A stretch of 37,836 bases of DNA from Pseudooceanicola sp. (GTDB lineage Bacteria; Pseudomonadota; Alphaproteobacteria; Rhodobacterales; Rhodobacteraceae), in assembly GCA_002709085.1 (NCBI GenBank), contig PAPR01000045.1, positions 1 to 37,836 of the forward strand, in the 5' to 3' direction. This document shows, in pieces, positions 7,709 through 16,526 of the stretch. Made by a program: the position numbers and the translations under genes. The notes under the pieces were generated by a model. The model was not told where the DNA came from. It worked only from the letters and a program-made list of their open reading frames with translations, and made no database searches. How positions within the stretch are numbered: the first letter of the stretch is position 1; the number at the start of each line of letters is the position of its first letter.

Positions 7709-9099
7709 TCTGTGTGAGCTTTTCGAGATTGGCTCCAAACACAGAGCGTTAGCAGCATACTAAGAGGATGCGAATATTTCACCGCGTCAACCGCCTTAAA
7801 GTTATTATAAAAGCGCGCAATTAGTGGTTTTGATAAAAAAGGGTGGAGATTTTCTTCAAAAAGCCATTGCTGTAATTTTTCATCATTTTCCATCCCTAAA
7901 AATTGCAGTTCCCAATTGCGTTGTATGTATGGTTTGCCCATTTTACCTCTCACCTCCCGTTTCAATTTATTGCCGATTCTGTATGGCAGATTGTGTGGGG
8001 ATTTATTTCTTTCAAATGTATATAAATTATAGGGCCTATGATCTTGCCACGTAATTTTTGCCAAAGCCGGATTTTGTTGTTTAATATAAGCTATTTGTAG
8101 TTTTCTATCGGCCAGATATTCTTCTGGGATGGTACAGATAAATTCACACAACCTATCGTCATAATAGGGTAAGCTTATAGGGTGTGCGGCCTCAAAGACG
8201 GAAAGATTGACCGAGGTCCAGCGCGGCGCCCAATACAGACTTTTAAAAGCCCGTAGTTTAGCACTTGGGTTTTCAATGTCAATTTTTTTAAGTAATCCAG
8301 CAATTCTTTCGCGTAAATAGCTTTCACAGTCGCCCTCCAAATTCCATTCCTTCCATAAGGCGGCCGCAAGCTCCATTCCTCCTTTTTTTACAATCTTCTT
8401 TAAAATTATTTCAAGAACTTGTTCAGCCGTCGTTTCTTCAGGAGCGCCTCGGTCAAACAGCACATCGCCCCAATGGCCCAATGAAAAAATACCTTCCATT
8501 TTTTTAAGCTCGTCCAAAATGGCCATTTGTCGGGGGTGAGTGAAATCTGAATAACATTGATTGATGGCAGCCAGCTCCTCCAATTTTGGCCAAAGATATC
8601 CCGATTCTATAGTAAACTCCTTAAAATCAAAACTACAGGTTTTTGCAATCTTTTTCCCGATTCCACTTTCAGAAAAACCACCTTTGAATGAATAACTATA
8701 TGCTGCAACAGGGGTTTTCATCTTAGCCAGTGCAACGGCTTGCGTTCGGCTATCCAAACCTCCTGAAAGTGGCAGGATTACGTTTGAATCTTTAACTTGT
8801 TCAGCAATTATCTGTTCAATGAGCGAGGTGAATTCTTCCAAAGCCGCCTCGAAGGTAATATTACGCGGACTATAATGCCATTGGAACCACGGTTTGCTTT
8901 TAATTAAAAAACCGTTTTCATCAAGTGTATTTTCGGAAGCGGCGGGCAATACTTTTTTGTTTTTCCAATAGGTATCAGAATCCAAAAAGAACCCGGTGGC
9001 GGCAAAAATGCAGATGGCTTTTTTGTCCAATTCATATGGAGCGTGGACCTTTGCGAATTGTTGACGAGTGGGTATTATAGGGGTTTTGATTGTAGTCAC
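7705..9099 (-). CDS. Asparagine-synthase-related protein lacking a functional glutaminase domain, 464 aa
   Basis: Contains the ATP-pyrophosphatase PP-loop LSGGLDSRTQA (111-121) of the asparagine synthase family. The region before it is only about 110 residues. CIFAATGFFLDSDTYWKN (30-47) resembles the tail of the glutaminase domain, but there is no Met-Cys start, no RGPD block and no NGEIYN block. The second family block, normally SGDGGDELF, is altered to GHWGDVLFDRG (about 208-218). It presumably adenylates a carboxylate and uses free ammonia or another amine, possibly on a sugar or substituent; this is inference. The start is GTG. The gene lies between two glycosyltransferases and overlaps the downstream GT2 by 4 bp. 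A complete paralogue sits 1.7 kb further on (4115-5950). Confidence 0.8.
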   Translation of the reverse strand: MTTIKTPIIPTRQQFAKVHAPYELDKKAICIFAATGFFLDSDTYWKNKKVLPAASENTLDENGFLIKSKPWFQWHYSPRNITFEAALEEFTSLIEQIIAEQVKDSNVILPLSGGLDSRTQAVALAKMKTPVAAYSYSFKGGFSESGIGKKIAKTCSFDFKEFTIESGYLWPKLEELAAINQCYSDFTHPRQMAILDELKKMEGIFSLGHWGDVLFDRGAPEETTAEQVLEIILKKIVKKGGMELAAALWKEWNLEGDCESYLRERIAGLLKKIDIENPSAKLRAFKSLYWAPRWTSVNLSVFEAAHPISLPYYDDRLCEFICTIPEEYLADRKLQIAYIKQQNPALAKITWQDHRPYNLYTFERNKSPHNLPYRIGNKLKREVRGKMGKPYIQRNWELQFLGMENDEKLQQWLFEENLHPFLSKPLIARFYNNFKAVDAVKYSHPLSMLLTLCVWSQSRKAHTE

Positions 9100-9181
9100 A
9101 GTTTGGGGGAACGTATTTTGGTGTGGTAAATATAAAGAATTAAGAGTTTGAACGTTGAACGCTTATCCTTTAAAAGTTTAA

Positions 9182-9224
9182 CCACAGAGGCGCAGAGTTC
9201 ACAAAGGGCTTTGTGCCTTTGTGG
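9182..9224. repeat. Imperfect inverted repeat (CCACAGAGGCGCAGAG / CTTTGTGCCTTTGTGG)
   Basis: In the 134-bp gap between two locus genes, two 16-bp arms pair at 13 of 16 positions around a short loop. On the plus strand it is followed by a run of A, so on the transcribed minus strand the T-run precedes the hairpin. That is wrong for an intrinsic terminator, so I class it as an interspersed inverted repeat. Confidence 0.6.
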
Positions 9225-9233
9225 AAAAAAACC

Positions 9234-10421
9234 CTATCTTGCATTTAAGGAAAGAACCTCATAATACAAATCCTCCATTCCTTTAACCATCTGTTCTTCG
9301 TTATGTTGTTGTTCCACTTTTTTCCGTGCCGCCAAACGTACTTCTTCAACCTTATTTAGGGATAACCCTAAAAAAGCCTCAATTGCTCCCGCCAATGCTT
9401 GAGGATTACGTGTAGGCACCAACCAACCTTCCTTATCCTTTGTAATCAATTCCGGTACTCCCCCACAGTCTGTACTGATTACCGGTAGCCCAATGGCCAT
9501 AGCCTCCACCACCACATTCGGGATGCCCTCTTCCAAACTGGGCATCAAAAGCAGGGAAGCTTCCTGCATTAGGTTGAATACTTCCGATTGCGGCTTTCGT
9601 CTTTCCAAAACCACATAGTTCTTCAACCCAAGATTGTCCACTAAAAACTGTAGCTCCTCATCGCCTGCACCGCCAATAATTGTATAGTGAAAAGGAATGT
9701 CTTTTTCTTTTAATTGCTTACAAGCATGCAAGGCATAATCATAACCTTTTATCCAATGTGCCCTGCCTATTGATAGCAGCCTCAAAGGAGTTGAACGCAT
9801 ATAATTTTCAGAAAAAGGTATTTCCTGCAAGGGTAGGCCTGTATAAATTACTTTATCAGTCTTTATTGAGGAAGCCCAAATTTTATCACCATTGGCAGCA
9901 ATAGCTTTGGAAACCGATTGAAAGCCAGCTATTTTGGGATACCATTTATTTAAATATTCAAAATTTGCTTCATCAACAAAGGGACGGACGTTGCTGTGAA
10001 ATCCACGTTGGCTCAAAACAACCTGTATTTTTTGTTCCATAAGAACTTCTTCAAACCACGGAATTACGGAGGGCCATTGTAAATGTATTAGGACTGGGGC
10101 AATATTTTTAAGGACCAAGTTTAAGTTTTGTTGTTGCAATGCTTGACGCTTTCCCTGTATTAATTTTCTTAGTGTAGGGAGCAATAAATTGAATTTCTTT
10201 GACTGTAAAAGCCTGCTCAAAGTAGTAACCGTAAACTTTAATTTGCTTTGGTTGCTACCTAGCGACACATAATTTACTCCGCTTATAGGGTTGGTCAACT
10301 TTTCATTGAAACCTAGGATATATACCTGATGGTTTAAAACCAGCCCTTTCACCAACCGATTAATAAAGGGCGTGGTCTTAAAACTGCCGTCGAAGATTAT
10401 TATTTTTAAAGCTTTTGGCAT
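9234..10421 (-). CDS. Glycosyltransferase family 4 (GT-B), 395 aa
   Basis: GT4-type enzyme. The C-terminal half begins at LRLLSIGRAHWIKGYDYAL and contains YTIIGGAGDEELQFLV, then the donor motif EEGIPNVVVEAMAIG followed by LPVISTDCGGVPELI. The N-terminal half starts MPKALKIIIFDGSFKTTPF, and HLQWPSVIPWFEEVL marks its last part. ATG 10421 is the preferred start; a TTG at 10433 would instead overlap the upstream stop as TTGA and add four residues. The 134-bp gap downstream contains the inverted repeat at 9182-9224. Typical length for the family. Confidence 0.88.
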   Translation of the reverse strand: MPKALKIIIFDGSFKTTPFINRLVKGLVLNHQVYILGFNEKLTNPISGVNYVSLGSNQSKLKFTVTTLSRLLQSKKFNLLLPTLRKLIQGKRQALQQQNLNLVLKNIAPVLIHLQWPSVIPWFEEVLMEQKIQVVLSQRGFHSNVRPFVDEANFEYLNKWYPKIAGFQSVSKAIAANGDKIWASSIKTDKVIYTGLPLQEIPFSENYMRSTPLRLLSIGRAHWIKGYDYALHACKQLKEKDIPFHYTIIGGAGDEELQFLVDNLGLKNYVVLERRKPQSEVFNLMQEASLLLMPSLEEGIPNVVVEAMAIGLPVISTDCGGVPELITKDKEGWLVPTRNPQALAGAIEAFLGLSLNKVEEVRLAARKKVEQQHNEEQMVKGMEDLYYEVLSLNAR

Positions 10422-10429
10422 ATTTTTAT

Positions 10430-11452
10430 TCAACTTAATTTTTCATAAAACCCATTAATATCCCTCGTTACTTTCTCCCACTCCAACTCCACTGCTCTAT
10501 TTCTTGAAGATTTACCCATATTAGTCAAGCGAAGTTCATCCTGCAATAACGCAATAGTTTCATCAATAAAACCATCAACATTTCCGCTTTCAACCAAGAT
10601 ATTGGAAGTATTTTTTAAATAATTCGCATTACCACCAACATTAGTTGTAATTATTGGCAAGCCACAAGCCATCGCTTCCAAAAGGGAGTTGCAGGCCGTG
10701 CTGTCCAGCAGGGGCAAATACAAAAGAGTAGCTTGTTGGTAAAGTGTTCGCAGTTGTTCGTCATTTACGTCAGATAAAATATCGACACAACTATGTGGCT
10801 CAATTTTGCTACTATATGCAGGATGAATAACTACTCTAATCTGCAAATTAGCGATTGCTGCGGCGAGTTTTGGAACGGTTTTATTGAACGTGTCAAAATC
10901 ACGAAGGTGCTGCCCCACAAACAAGAGGCTGTTGTTTTCTTTTACTGAAGTATTTAGCCCAAAAAACTCGGTATCTACGCCATGTGGTATATAGGCCACA
11001 TTTTCCAACTGCAACCAATTTTTTAAAAAATCCACTTGATTTGTACCTACAGCAATGGCAGCATCCAACTTTTGCAATGCTTTAGGGTTTGGAATAGTCT
11101 GATTTAATACCTCAGAAGGTTTGTGAAAGGTGGCACAGAATTTTGTGTTGGGAAAGTTGCGTTTAAAAAAGCCCAGATGGCGAACATCCCGTTCGCCATT
11201 TAAAAAATGAACCACGTTGCTTTGACCTTTGTGTTTTTTGAGCAATTGATACAGTTCAATCGCTTTTAATACACTCCCAACATTATAGTTCCCCATACTT
11301 TGAGAATGAAAACCCGCTAAAATTTTTGCGATTCCAAACGGAAATTTGGTAGTGCCATAAACCACTTTTGCATTTAGATAATCCATCAACCTACCGTAAC
11401 CGGAATTGATGGCGTGATGTGGGGAACGATGGTGGATTAGGAATACATTCAC
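10430..11452 (-). CDS. Glycosyltransferase family 4-like (GT-B), 340 aa
   Basis: GT-B fold protein with VAYIPHGVDTEFF at the domain junction, SLLFVGQHLRDFDTFNKTV, and a C-terminal block LLDSTACNSLLEAMACGLPI with TTNVGGNANYL. The first acidic residue of the usual EX7E motif is shifted or replaced (DSTACNSLLE), a minor departure from the neighbours. Start is GTG at 11452, 2 bp after the upstream TAA. The N-terminus FLIHHRSPHHAINSGYGRL may form the acceptor loop. Function in glycan assembly is inferred from family and operon position. Confidence 0.82.
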   Translation of the reverse strand: MNVFLIHHRSPHHAINSGYGRLMDYLNAKVVYGTTKFPFGIAKILAGFHSQSMGNYNVGSVLKAIELYQLLKKHKGQSNVVHFLNGERDVRHLGFFKRNFPNTKFCATFHKPSEVLNQTIPNPKALQKLDAAIAVGTNQVDFLKNWLQLENVAYIPHGVDTEFFGLNTSVKENNSLLFVGQHLRDFDTFNKTVPKLAAAIANLQIRVVIHPAYSSKIEPHSCVDILSDVNDEQLRTLYQQATLLYLPLLDSTACNSLLEAMACGLPIITTNVGGNANYLKNTSNILVESGNVDGFIDETIALLQDELRLTNMGKSSRNRAVELEWEKVTRDINGFYEKLS

Positions 11453-11454
11453 AA

Positions 11455-12591
11455 TTACACAAGCGGTTTGTTTAACATAAGCTCCAAGATACGCTTTGTA
11501 TTTTGAACAGGATGCACGTGTTTTTCAAAATAAGCTCGGGCGTTTTTTGATAGACGGGCAGCAAGGGCTTTGTCCTCTAAAGCTATTTTTATTTTTTCAA
11601 TAAGCTCTGTATCGTTTTGAAAATACAACAGTTCTTTTCCCTCTGTAAGTGGTACGGGTAATTCTGTGCTAAGTGATTCTGCAATAATTACTTTTCCCTG
11701 CGAAAGATATTCTGCCATTTTCCAAGCGGGGGAATTTGCCAAGCCACGGGTATAGATCACTATTTTCGCTTTTTTCATGGCATCCAAATATTTCTCTGGA
11801 GTGGTGGGCACATTAGTAAGAGCGTCACTGTAATTTTTGTTTGCAACTCTTGAGGGCACAAAACCTCCCATAAATGTATCTGGAAAGTGCTGCCTTAATA
11901 ATTGTATTATATGGTAACGCTGCTGGTGGATTTGTTTTACATCCAAATCATTTTCGTGAAGAAAGGTTCTTGTTTGAAAAAGAATTGTATTATTTAAAAA
12001 TTCTTTTTCAAAATTTTCAAATCTTTCTATTCGCCTATTGTCTTCGGTTTTTTTAATATGGTATAGATTAGTATTATAAGTATCTATCAACCTTTTAAAA
12101 AAACGACTATCAAATTTGATATTTAAAAGTAGGTTTGAGAACATCATTCCCACCTTTAATATGAATTTCGGCCTAGTTTGGTCAGATTTCACTCTGAAAG
12201 TGAGTCCAAGAGGATGTGTTTTATTTAAAAATCTAGCACTTAAATTATTAACTAGCCTACTCTCAAAATTACGCTTAAAATAATAATCACAACCGTTAAG
12301 TGCAGCTTCCGAAAAATGTTCAGCAAAGTCATATAAATCGGTGGCAAAGGAAATTCTTTTGTTAGTTGATCTATCAATTAAAGTATAAAAAGAAGTTTTG
12401 GGATTGGGACGGGAGGATGTTGTAATATCGCCCTGTTTGTCCACGGTCAAGGTGCCCTTATTTTTTTTAAGGTATAACCGCACCACAACTTTTATCAGCC
12501 CCTTTTTCTCAAGTTCGAAAAGCCCCGTTTGTATATAGGAAGAATGATTGAGTTCCTGCGGGGTGTGGATGATGACGGTATAATTCGGCAT
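11455..12591 (-). CDS. Glycosyltransferase-like protein of uncertain family, 378 aa
   Basis: Weaker similarity to GT-B enzymes than its neighbours. The N-terminal 230 residues match no family I can name; they include YTVIIHTPQELNHSSYIQTG and many basic residues. The C-terminal part has PEKYLDAMKKAKIVIYTRGL, SPAWKMAEYLSQGKVIIAES and a terminal LSKNARAYFEKHVHP. This layout, with a sugar-nucleotide half, a late acidic residue (E in KMAEYLSQG) and a helical tail, is what divergent GT4/GT1 or exostosin-like proteins show. It sits between two GT4 genes, 2 and 9 bp away, so it is almost certainly part of the glycan operon. Confidence 0.65.
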   Translation of the reverse strand: MPNYTVIIHTPQELNHSSYIQTGLFELEKKGLIKVVVRLYLKKNKGTLTVDKQGDITTSSRPNPKTSFYTLIDRSTNKRISFATDLYDFAEHFSEAALNGCDYYFKRNFESRLVNNLSARFLNKTHPLGLTFRVKSDQTRPKFILKVGMMFSNLLLNIKFDSRFFKRLIDTYNTNLYHIKKTEDNRRIERFENFEKEFLNNTILFQTRTFLHENDLDVKQIHQQRYHIIQLLRQHFPDTFMGGFVPSRVANKNYSDALTNVPTTPEKYLDAMKKAKIVIYTRGLANSPAWKMAEYLSQGKVIIAESLSTELPVPLTEGKELLYFQNDTELIEKIKIALEDKALAARLSKNARAYFEKHVHPVQNTKRILELMLNKPLV

Positions 12592-12600
12592 TATATCTTT

Positions 12601-13728
12601 TTAAAGAGCAGCTTTAACGGATTCTCGTAATACTTCAAAGGTAGCATTGATGCTGTATTCTTTTATTACTTTTTCACGGGCATTTTTCCCAATTTCTCTA
12701 GCCCGCTCTGAGTTTTTAAAATAATCTAGAATTGTGACCGCATAATTTTCGGGTGTTGACAACAATCCATTTTCAAGATGTGTAATGACGTCTGCAGGAC
12801 CTCCAGGACAATCTATCCCTGCAACTGGAGTACCACAGGCCATCGCCTCAATCATTACCATTCCAAAGGTTTCTTTATCACTGGGCAATGTGAAAAGATC
12901 GGCTTCTTGAAAATATCCTGGAAGCTCTGAATGTTCTTTGTGACCTAAGTACTCGACATTTTTTTCTAATCGCTTGTCGATAAGCATATTTTTTAAGGAT
13001 TTATAATAATTTTCCGAGCTTATTGGTCCTATTATTCTTAAGCGGGCATCGGCAAAACCATTTTCTTTAAGAAGCTGAATTGCTTCAATAGCCAAATGGA
13101 TTCGCTTCCACTCCACTATTCTTCCAACATATAATAAATTAGGCCCTATGGGTTTTTTATCCATAGTTTTAAAAATGGCACAATCCACCCCCAAAGGAAA
13201 TACCCGAATATCCAAACCTTTAAACAGGTCCAATCTTTCCATTTCCTGTTTTTGGATATGTGTGTGTACCAAGATATGATTTGCATTTTTGTAGTATTCG
13301 CGGAACATTTGATTATCCGTATAGTGTTGCCCGCCAAGCATTGCTATATAGTTCTTACCTTTTTCCAGAATAATTTTCGACAATTCATAGGAAAACGGAC
13401 TGGAATGTCCAGACATATTGATAATGGTAACATCTGGGGTATTTTTTTTATATTTTTTCAGACATTTTTTTGAGACCTGCTTTTTCCATTTTTTGTGGTC
13501 ACCATTCCATTTAAAGTCAACCGGATAAAAAACGTACTGAATTTTATTAAAAGTAAGGGAATACTGTTTACATTTTGAAGTGAAATATTCTATGCTACAT
13601 TCATTTCCAGTTTTGGCAGCCAATATTTCCATTGCCTTTAAATGCGGCTGGCTGTGGTAGGTGGTCACGCTCTTTTCAACAACGCCCGCGGCTTTGGGTG
13701 TAAAGGGATGGAGAATAGAAATTTTCAT
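12601..13728 (-). CDS. Glycosyltransferase family 4 (GT-B), 375 aa
   Basis: GT4-type glycosyltransferase. It opens MKISILHPFTPKAAGVVEKS, has DIRVFPLGVDCAIF before the C-terminal domain, then NLLYVGRIVEWKRIHLAIEA, DARLRIIGPISSENYYK, YLGHKEHSELPGYFQEADL and the donor motif KETFGMVMIEAMACG followed by TPVAGIDCPGGPADVI. All expected blocks are present, so it is probably active. It begins 2 bp after the pyruvyltransferase stop (13731). Confidence 0.9.
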   Translation of the reverse strand: MKISILHPFTPKAAGVVEKSVTTYHSQPHLKAMEILAAKTGNECSIEYFTSKCKQYSLTFNKIQYVFYPVDFKWNGDHKKWKKQVSKKCLKKYKKNTPDVTIINMSGHSSPFSYELSKIILEKGKNYIAMLGGQHYTDNQMFREYYKNANHILVHTHIQKQEMERLDLFKGLDIRVFPLGVDCAIFKTMDKKPIGPNLLYVGRIVEWKRIHLAIEAIQLLKENGFADARLRIIGPISSENYYKSLKNMLIDKRLEKNVEYLGHKEHSELPGYFQEADLFTLPSDKETFGMVMIEAMACGTPVAGIDCPGGPADVITHLENGLLSTPENYAVTILDYFKNSERAREIGKNAREKVIKEYSINATFEVLRESVKAAL

Positions 13729-13730
13729 AT

Positions 13731-14852
13731 CTAAATACTATTTAAAAACAAATCCAAACACTCGCGTTGTTCCTTTTTTGCTTTTTTCATTCTATCGTTG
13801 AGCTTGGATTGTTCAATATCAAGATTTGAATAAATCGCTTCAATTTTATTCATTATAACCCTAATATTTAATCTATCAACCTGTTCACTATTATCGCTTA
13901 CATTGATAGTCTCTAAAAAGTCTTTAGTTTTAGGCTCATATTCTAATGCGAAAAAGGGTGTTGAAACTGTTGCTGCGAAAATAATAGAATGTAACCGTTG
14001 TCCAACAAATATATCCATAGATTCTAAAAAGTCCAGAGAGCTTTCAATATCGGTATAGTTTGAATAGGTATTTACTCCCAGGATATTTTTTAAACCAATT
14101 TTGTTAAGCATATATTCCATATCTGATTTTGCAGTAGGATAAAGAAATACAGTCCATCCATCTTTTTGAAGCATTTTTACAAAACCTGATGCAAAATCTT
14201 TAATCAAATCTTGATTTTTCCCATAAATGCGATTCCCAATATCGGCAAAATTTACACCTATCCTTTTTTGCATTCTTTTTTTATTAAATTTTTCTCGTGT
14301 AAACCATATGGCAGGGTCATGAATAATGTTAACCTCTTTATTTAAATGCCAAGAATCTAATAGTCGTTTGGAACGAACTCCTCTTACTGATATAAAATTA
14401 GATTGGTTTAAAAACTTTTTCCATCCTTCTACATCAATTGGAAACCCTATAAAGTCAGCAAAATCAGGTTCCGCAACGCCAGGGCCAATGGTTGCCGTTT
14501 TGGCATTTGGCCATACTTTAATGGATTCATTTAAAAGTTTTAAATAACTTTCATCTGCTCCTTTTCTAATTATGGTACCACCTCCCAAAATTATATAGCC
14601 TGGGTTTTTTACAAATAATCGTCGTAGGTATTTTCCCGAAGAAGGTTTATTGTACGATAAATCATACAAATAAAAATGCCGGCTAAGCATTAAATTAATT
14701 GCTTTTAATATAGCTTCATCGCCCAAATTACCATGGCCTGTGCAACCTATGTATATAGCTTTTTTCTTTTTTGCAAAAAAATAGATTAAGCTTTTTGGAA
14801 AGTATATAATCTCGCTTTTGAGTTGGGATATATAATAGTTAAAATTTATCAA
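13731..14852 (-). CDS. Polysaccharide pyruvyl transferase family protein, 373 aa
   Basis: Matches the PF04230 family that adds ketal-linked pyruvate (from PEP) to sugars, giving them a negative charge. Visible blocks: YIGCTGHGNLGDEAILKAIN (the GN.GDE..L motif, about 35-54), GYIILGGGTIIRKG, and late GQRLHSIIFAATVSTPFFAL (the R-H-S/A-I-AL block), followed by YEPKTKDFL. The start appears to be a TTG at 14852 (TTG ATA AAT); no other start lies before the conserved glycine loop. It is placed 4 bp after the DUF6625-like gene. Confidence 0.87.
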   Translation of the reverse strand: MINFNYYISQLKSEIIYFPKSLIYFFAKKKKAIYIGCTGHGNLGDEAILKAINLMLSRHFYLYDLSYNKPSSGKYLRRLFVKNPGYIILGGGTIIRKGADESYLKLLNESIKVWPNAKTATIGPGVAEPDFADFIGFPIDVEGWKKFLNQSNFISVRGVRSKRLLDSWHLNKEVNIIHDPAIWFTREKFNKKRMQKRIGVNFADIGNRIYGKNQDLIKDFASGFVKMLQKDGWTVFLYPTAKSDMEYMLNKIGLKNILGVNTYSNYTDIESSLDFLESMDIFVGQRLHSIIFAATVSTPFFALEYEPKTKDFLETINVSDNSEQVDRLNIRVIMNKIEAIYSNLDIEQSKLNDRMKKAKKEQRECLDLFLNSI

Positions 14853-14856
14853 GTTT

Positions 14857-15774
14857 CTAATTTATTAGTTTTTTTAATTTTTTTACTAAGCGCTTCCTAA
14901 AAAGTATTTTGTAATATCCATTATATAAGTTCTTAAATCGATTGAGAAGTATTTCAAACGCTGAATGAGGTTTATAGTGCATTCCAGTATAACTTATATA
15001 AAATTGCTGTGGATTATCTTGCCATTTTATCTCACTAAATCTCATCGTTCGTTTCCAATTGATAAAGTGGAGGTACATATGTTCTTTTTTAGTAGGAGCG
15101 TATAAATCATATATCTTATCCTTTTGAAAAAGCCATCTATTCAGATAGTATTCTTGCTGCTTTTCTGATTCAATACCTTTTTTAATAATTTCTGTATCCC
15201 AAAAAACCCTAAATGGATTTTTATTCTTTCCAATCAAATTTTTTAAATGATCGGTAAAAATAACCTCATCAAACCACATAAATTTAGGAACTTCAAAAAG
15301 CTTTTTATAATTCGGAATTGATTTATAGAATGTGTTTAAGTTTTCTCTATTTCTGAACAAATTGAAATGACCTGAGATTGCCTCTGGCCTGCTACATATA
15401 ATATCGTAATCACTTAAAAGTTCCGGGGTCATAAATTTACGGATGTCGCCCCAAACAATATCCATATCACAAATCCCCCAGAAATCATAAGCTGCAATAT
15501 GCTCTTTAAATATATCACCATAGGCGGGTTTTAAGTCACAAAACTTTCTTGGATTTAATGGAACATTTGCATCTACTACTGTATTTACATGGGTGTTTAG
15601 AGCAGAAATTGAAATTGGCAGAAAGGTGATGTTTTCTGGATGTTTTAATGGGATTTCACAATCAGTGGGGCAAAGCCACTGAATGGTGGGATTAGCGGCT
15701 ACAGAACACAGATAAGCATCAAACCAAACTGGCCATTTTCCAAAATAGGGAATAATCAAGATAATAGAATTCAC
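14857..15774 (-). CDS. DUF6625-like putative glycosyltransferase, 305 aa
   Basis: Resembles a family of polysaccharide-locus proteins with a degenerate GT-A-like fold. The N-terminus is SIILIIPYFGKWPVWFDAYL, followed by FCDLKPAYGDIF, then YDFWGICDMDIVWGDIRKF, whose DMD can serve as a DxD metal site. It ends with ISGHFNLFRNRENLN and a WFDEVIFTDHL block. GTG is the start. The family name is from memory of similar proteins; activity is untested and the donor is unknown. AT-rich relative to gmd or the HU gene. Confidence 0.65.
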   Translation of the reverse strand: MNSIILIIPYFGKWPVWFDAYLCSVAANPTIQWLCPTDCEIPLKHPENITFLPISISALNTHVNTVVDANVPLNPRKFCDLKPAYGDIFKEHIAAYDFWGICDMDIVWGDIRKFMTPELLSDYDIICSRPEAISGHFNLFRNRENLNTFYKSIPNYKKLFEVPKFMWFDEVIFTDHLKNLIGKNKNPFRVFWDTEIIKKGIESEKQQEYYLNRWLFQKDKIYDLYAPTKKEHMYLHFINWKRTMRFSEIKWQDNPQQFYISYTGMHYKPHSAFEILLNRFKNLYNGYYKILFRKRLVKKLKKLIN

Positions 15775-15807
15775 TGCCTTTCTTTTAATTTACAATAAGC
15801 CAATTCA

Positions 15808-16518
15808 TTATTTTTTTATTAGGCATTTCAGAGTTAACATCAGATGCTTAAAAACGTCCTTTCGTGAGTTTAAGAACTTAGGTTTAAATATTTTTTTATT
15901 GTAAAGTTTGGGATGTATCAATGCATTTATAGTTTCTTTTGCTTCCTTATTTTTAAAAGCAGGATGATCTTTTTTTGCAAAAAGAAGTATATTTTGTTGG
16001 TACCACCAAAGAACATCATCGTTATTCCACAAATCTCCTCTTAAAAAATCATAGCCAAGAAAACCTCTTTTCTTAAATTTTAAGTGCCAATATTCTGGCC
16101 ATTGCTCATTTACATGATATTGTCCACCCTGCCCGGGAATAGCAGCTGAAAAAAGAATTACATCGCTATGGCAAACAAGGTTATCCACAAAAGTCTCGGC
16201 GGCAGCTTCAGGAAGATGTTCTGCTACTTCCAAAGAAATTACCATATCAAATTTTCTTTCGAGGCTTAGCTCCTTGGTCAAATCATATTTCAGAAATTCA
16301 TCTTCTCTAATCAACAACTCACTACTTGGCACTAGAATACCGTCAATTCCATATATTTCTTTTACCCCAAGGTCTTTACAAACTTTCAACCAACTGCCAT
16401 TGCCACATCCAATATCCAATACCGATCTAGGATTAACAACATTAATAACAGAAGGTAATATTATCCCTGCTGAAGTTGGGTTATGAGTATGTAAAGTATG
16501 TTTATAATTAATTTTCAT
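15808..16518 (-). CDS. Class I SAM-dependent methyltransferase, 236 aa
   Basis: Motif I SVLDIGCGNGSWLKVCKDLG (32-51) binds the SAM methionine end, IYGIDGILV supplies the acidic residue at the end of strand 2, and FDMVISLEVAEHLPEAAAET is the post-motif with E and H typical of the Methyltransf_23/11 group. A basic C-terminal tail (KPKFLNSRKDVFKHLMLTLK) might contact membrane or acceptor. In this setting O-methylation of a sugar is the likely reaction. It begins 8 bp after the GT2 stop at 16527. Confidence 0.85.
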   Translation of the reverse strand: MKINYKHTLHTHNPTSAGIILPSVINVVNPRSVLDIGCGNGSWLKVCKDLGVKEIYGIDGILVPSSELLIREDEFLKYDLTKELSLERKFDMVISLEVAEHLPEAAAETFVDNLVCHSDVILFSAAIPGQGGQYHVNEQWPEYWHLKFKKRGFLGYDFLRGDLWNNDDVLWWYQQNILLFAKKDHPAFKNKEAKETINALIHPKLYNKKIFKPKFLNSRKDVFKHLMLTLKCLIKK

Positions 16519-16526
16519 GGTAAAAG

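Noticed and set aside
9182-9224. Intrinsic terminator after the GT4 gene
   Set aside because: The run of T on the transcribed strand comes before the hairpin, not after it.
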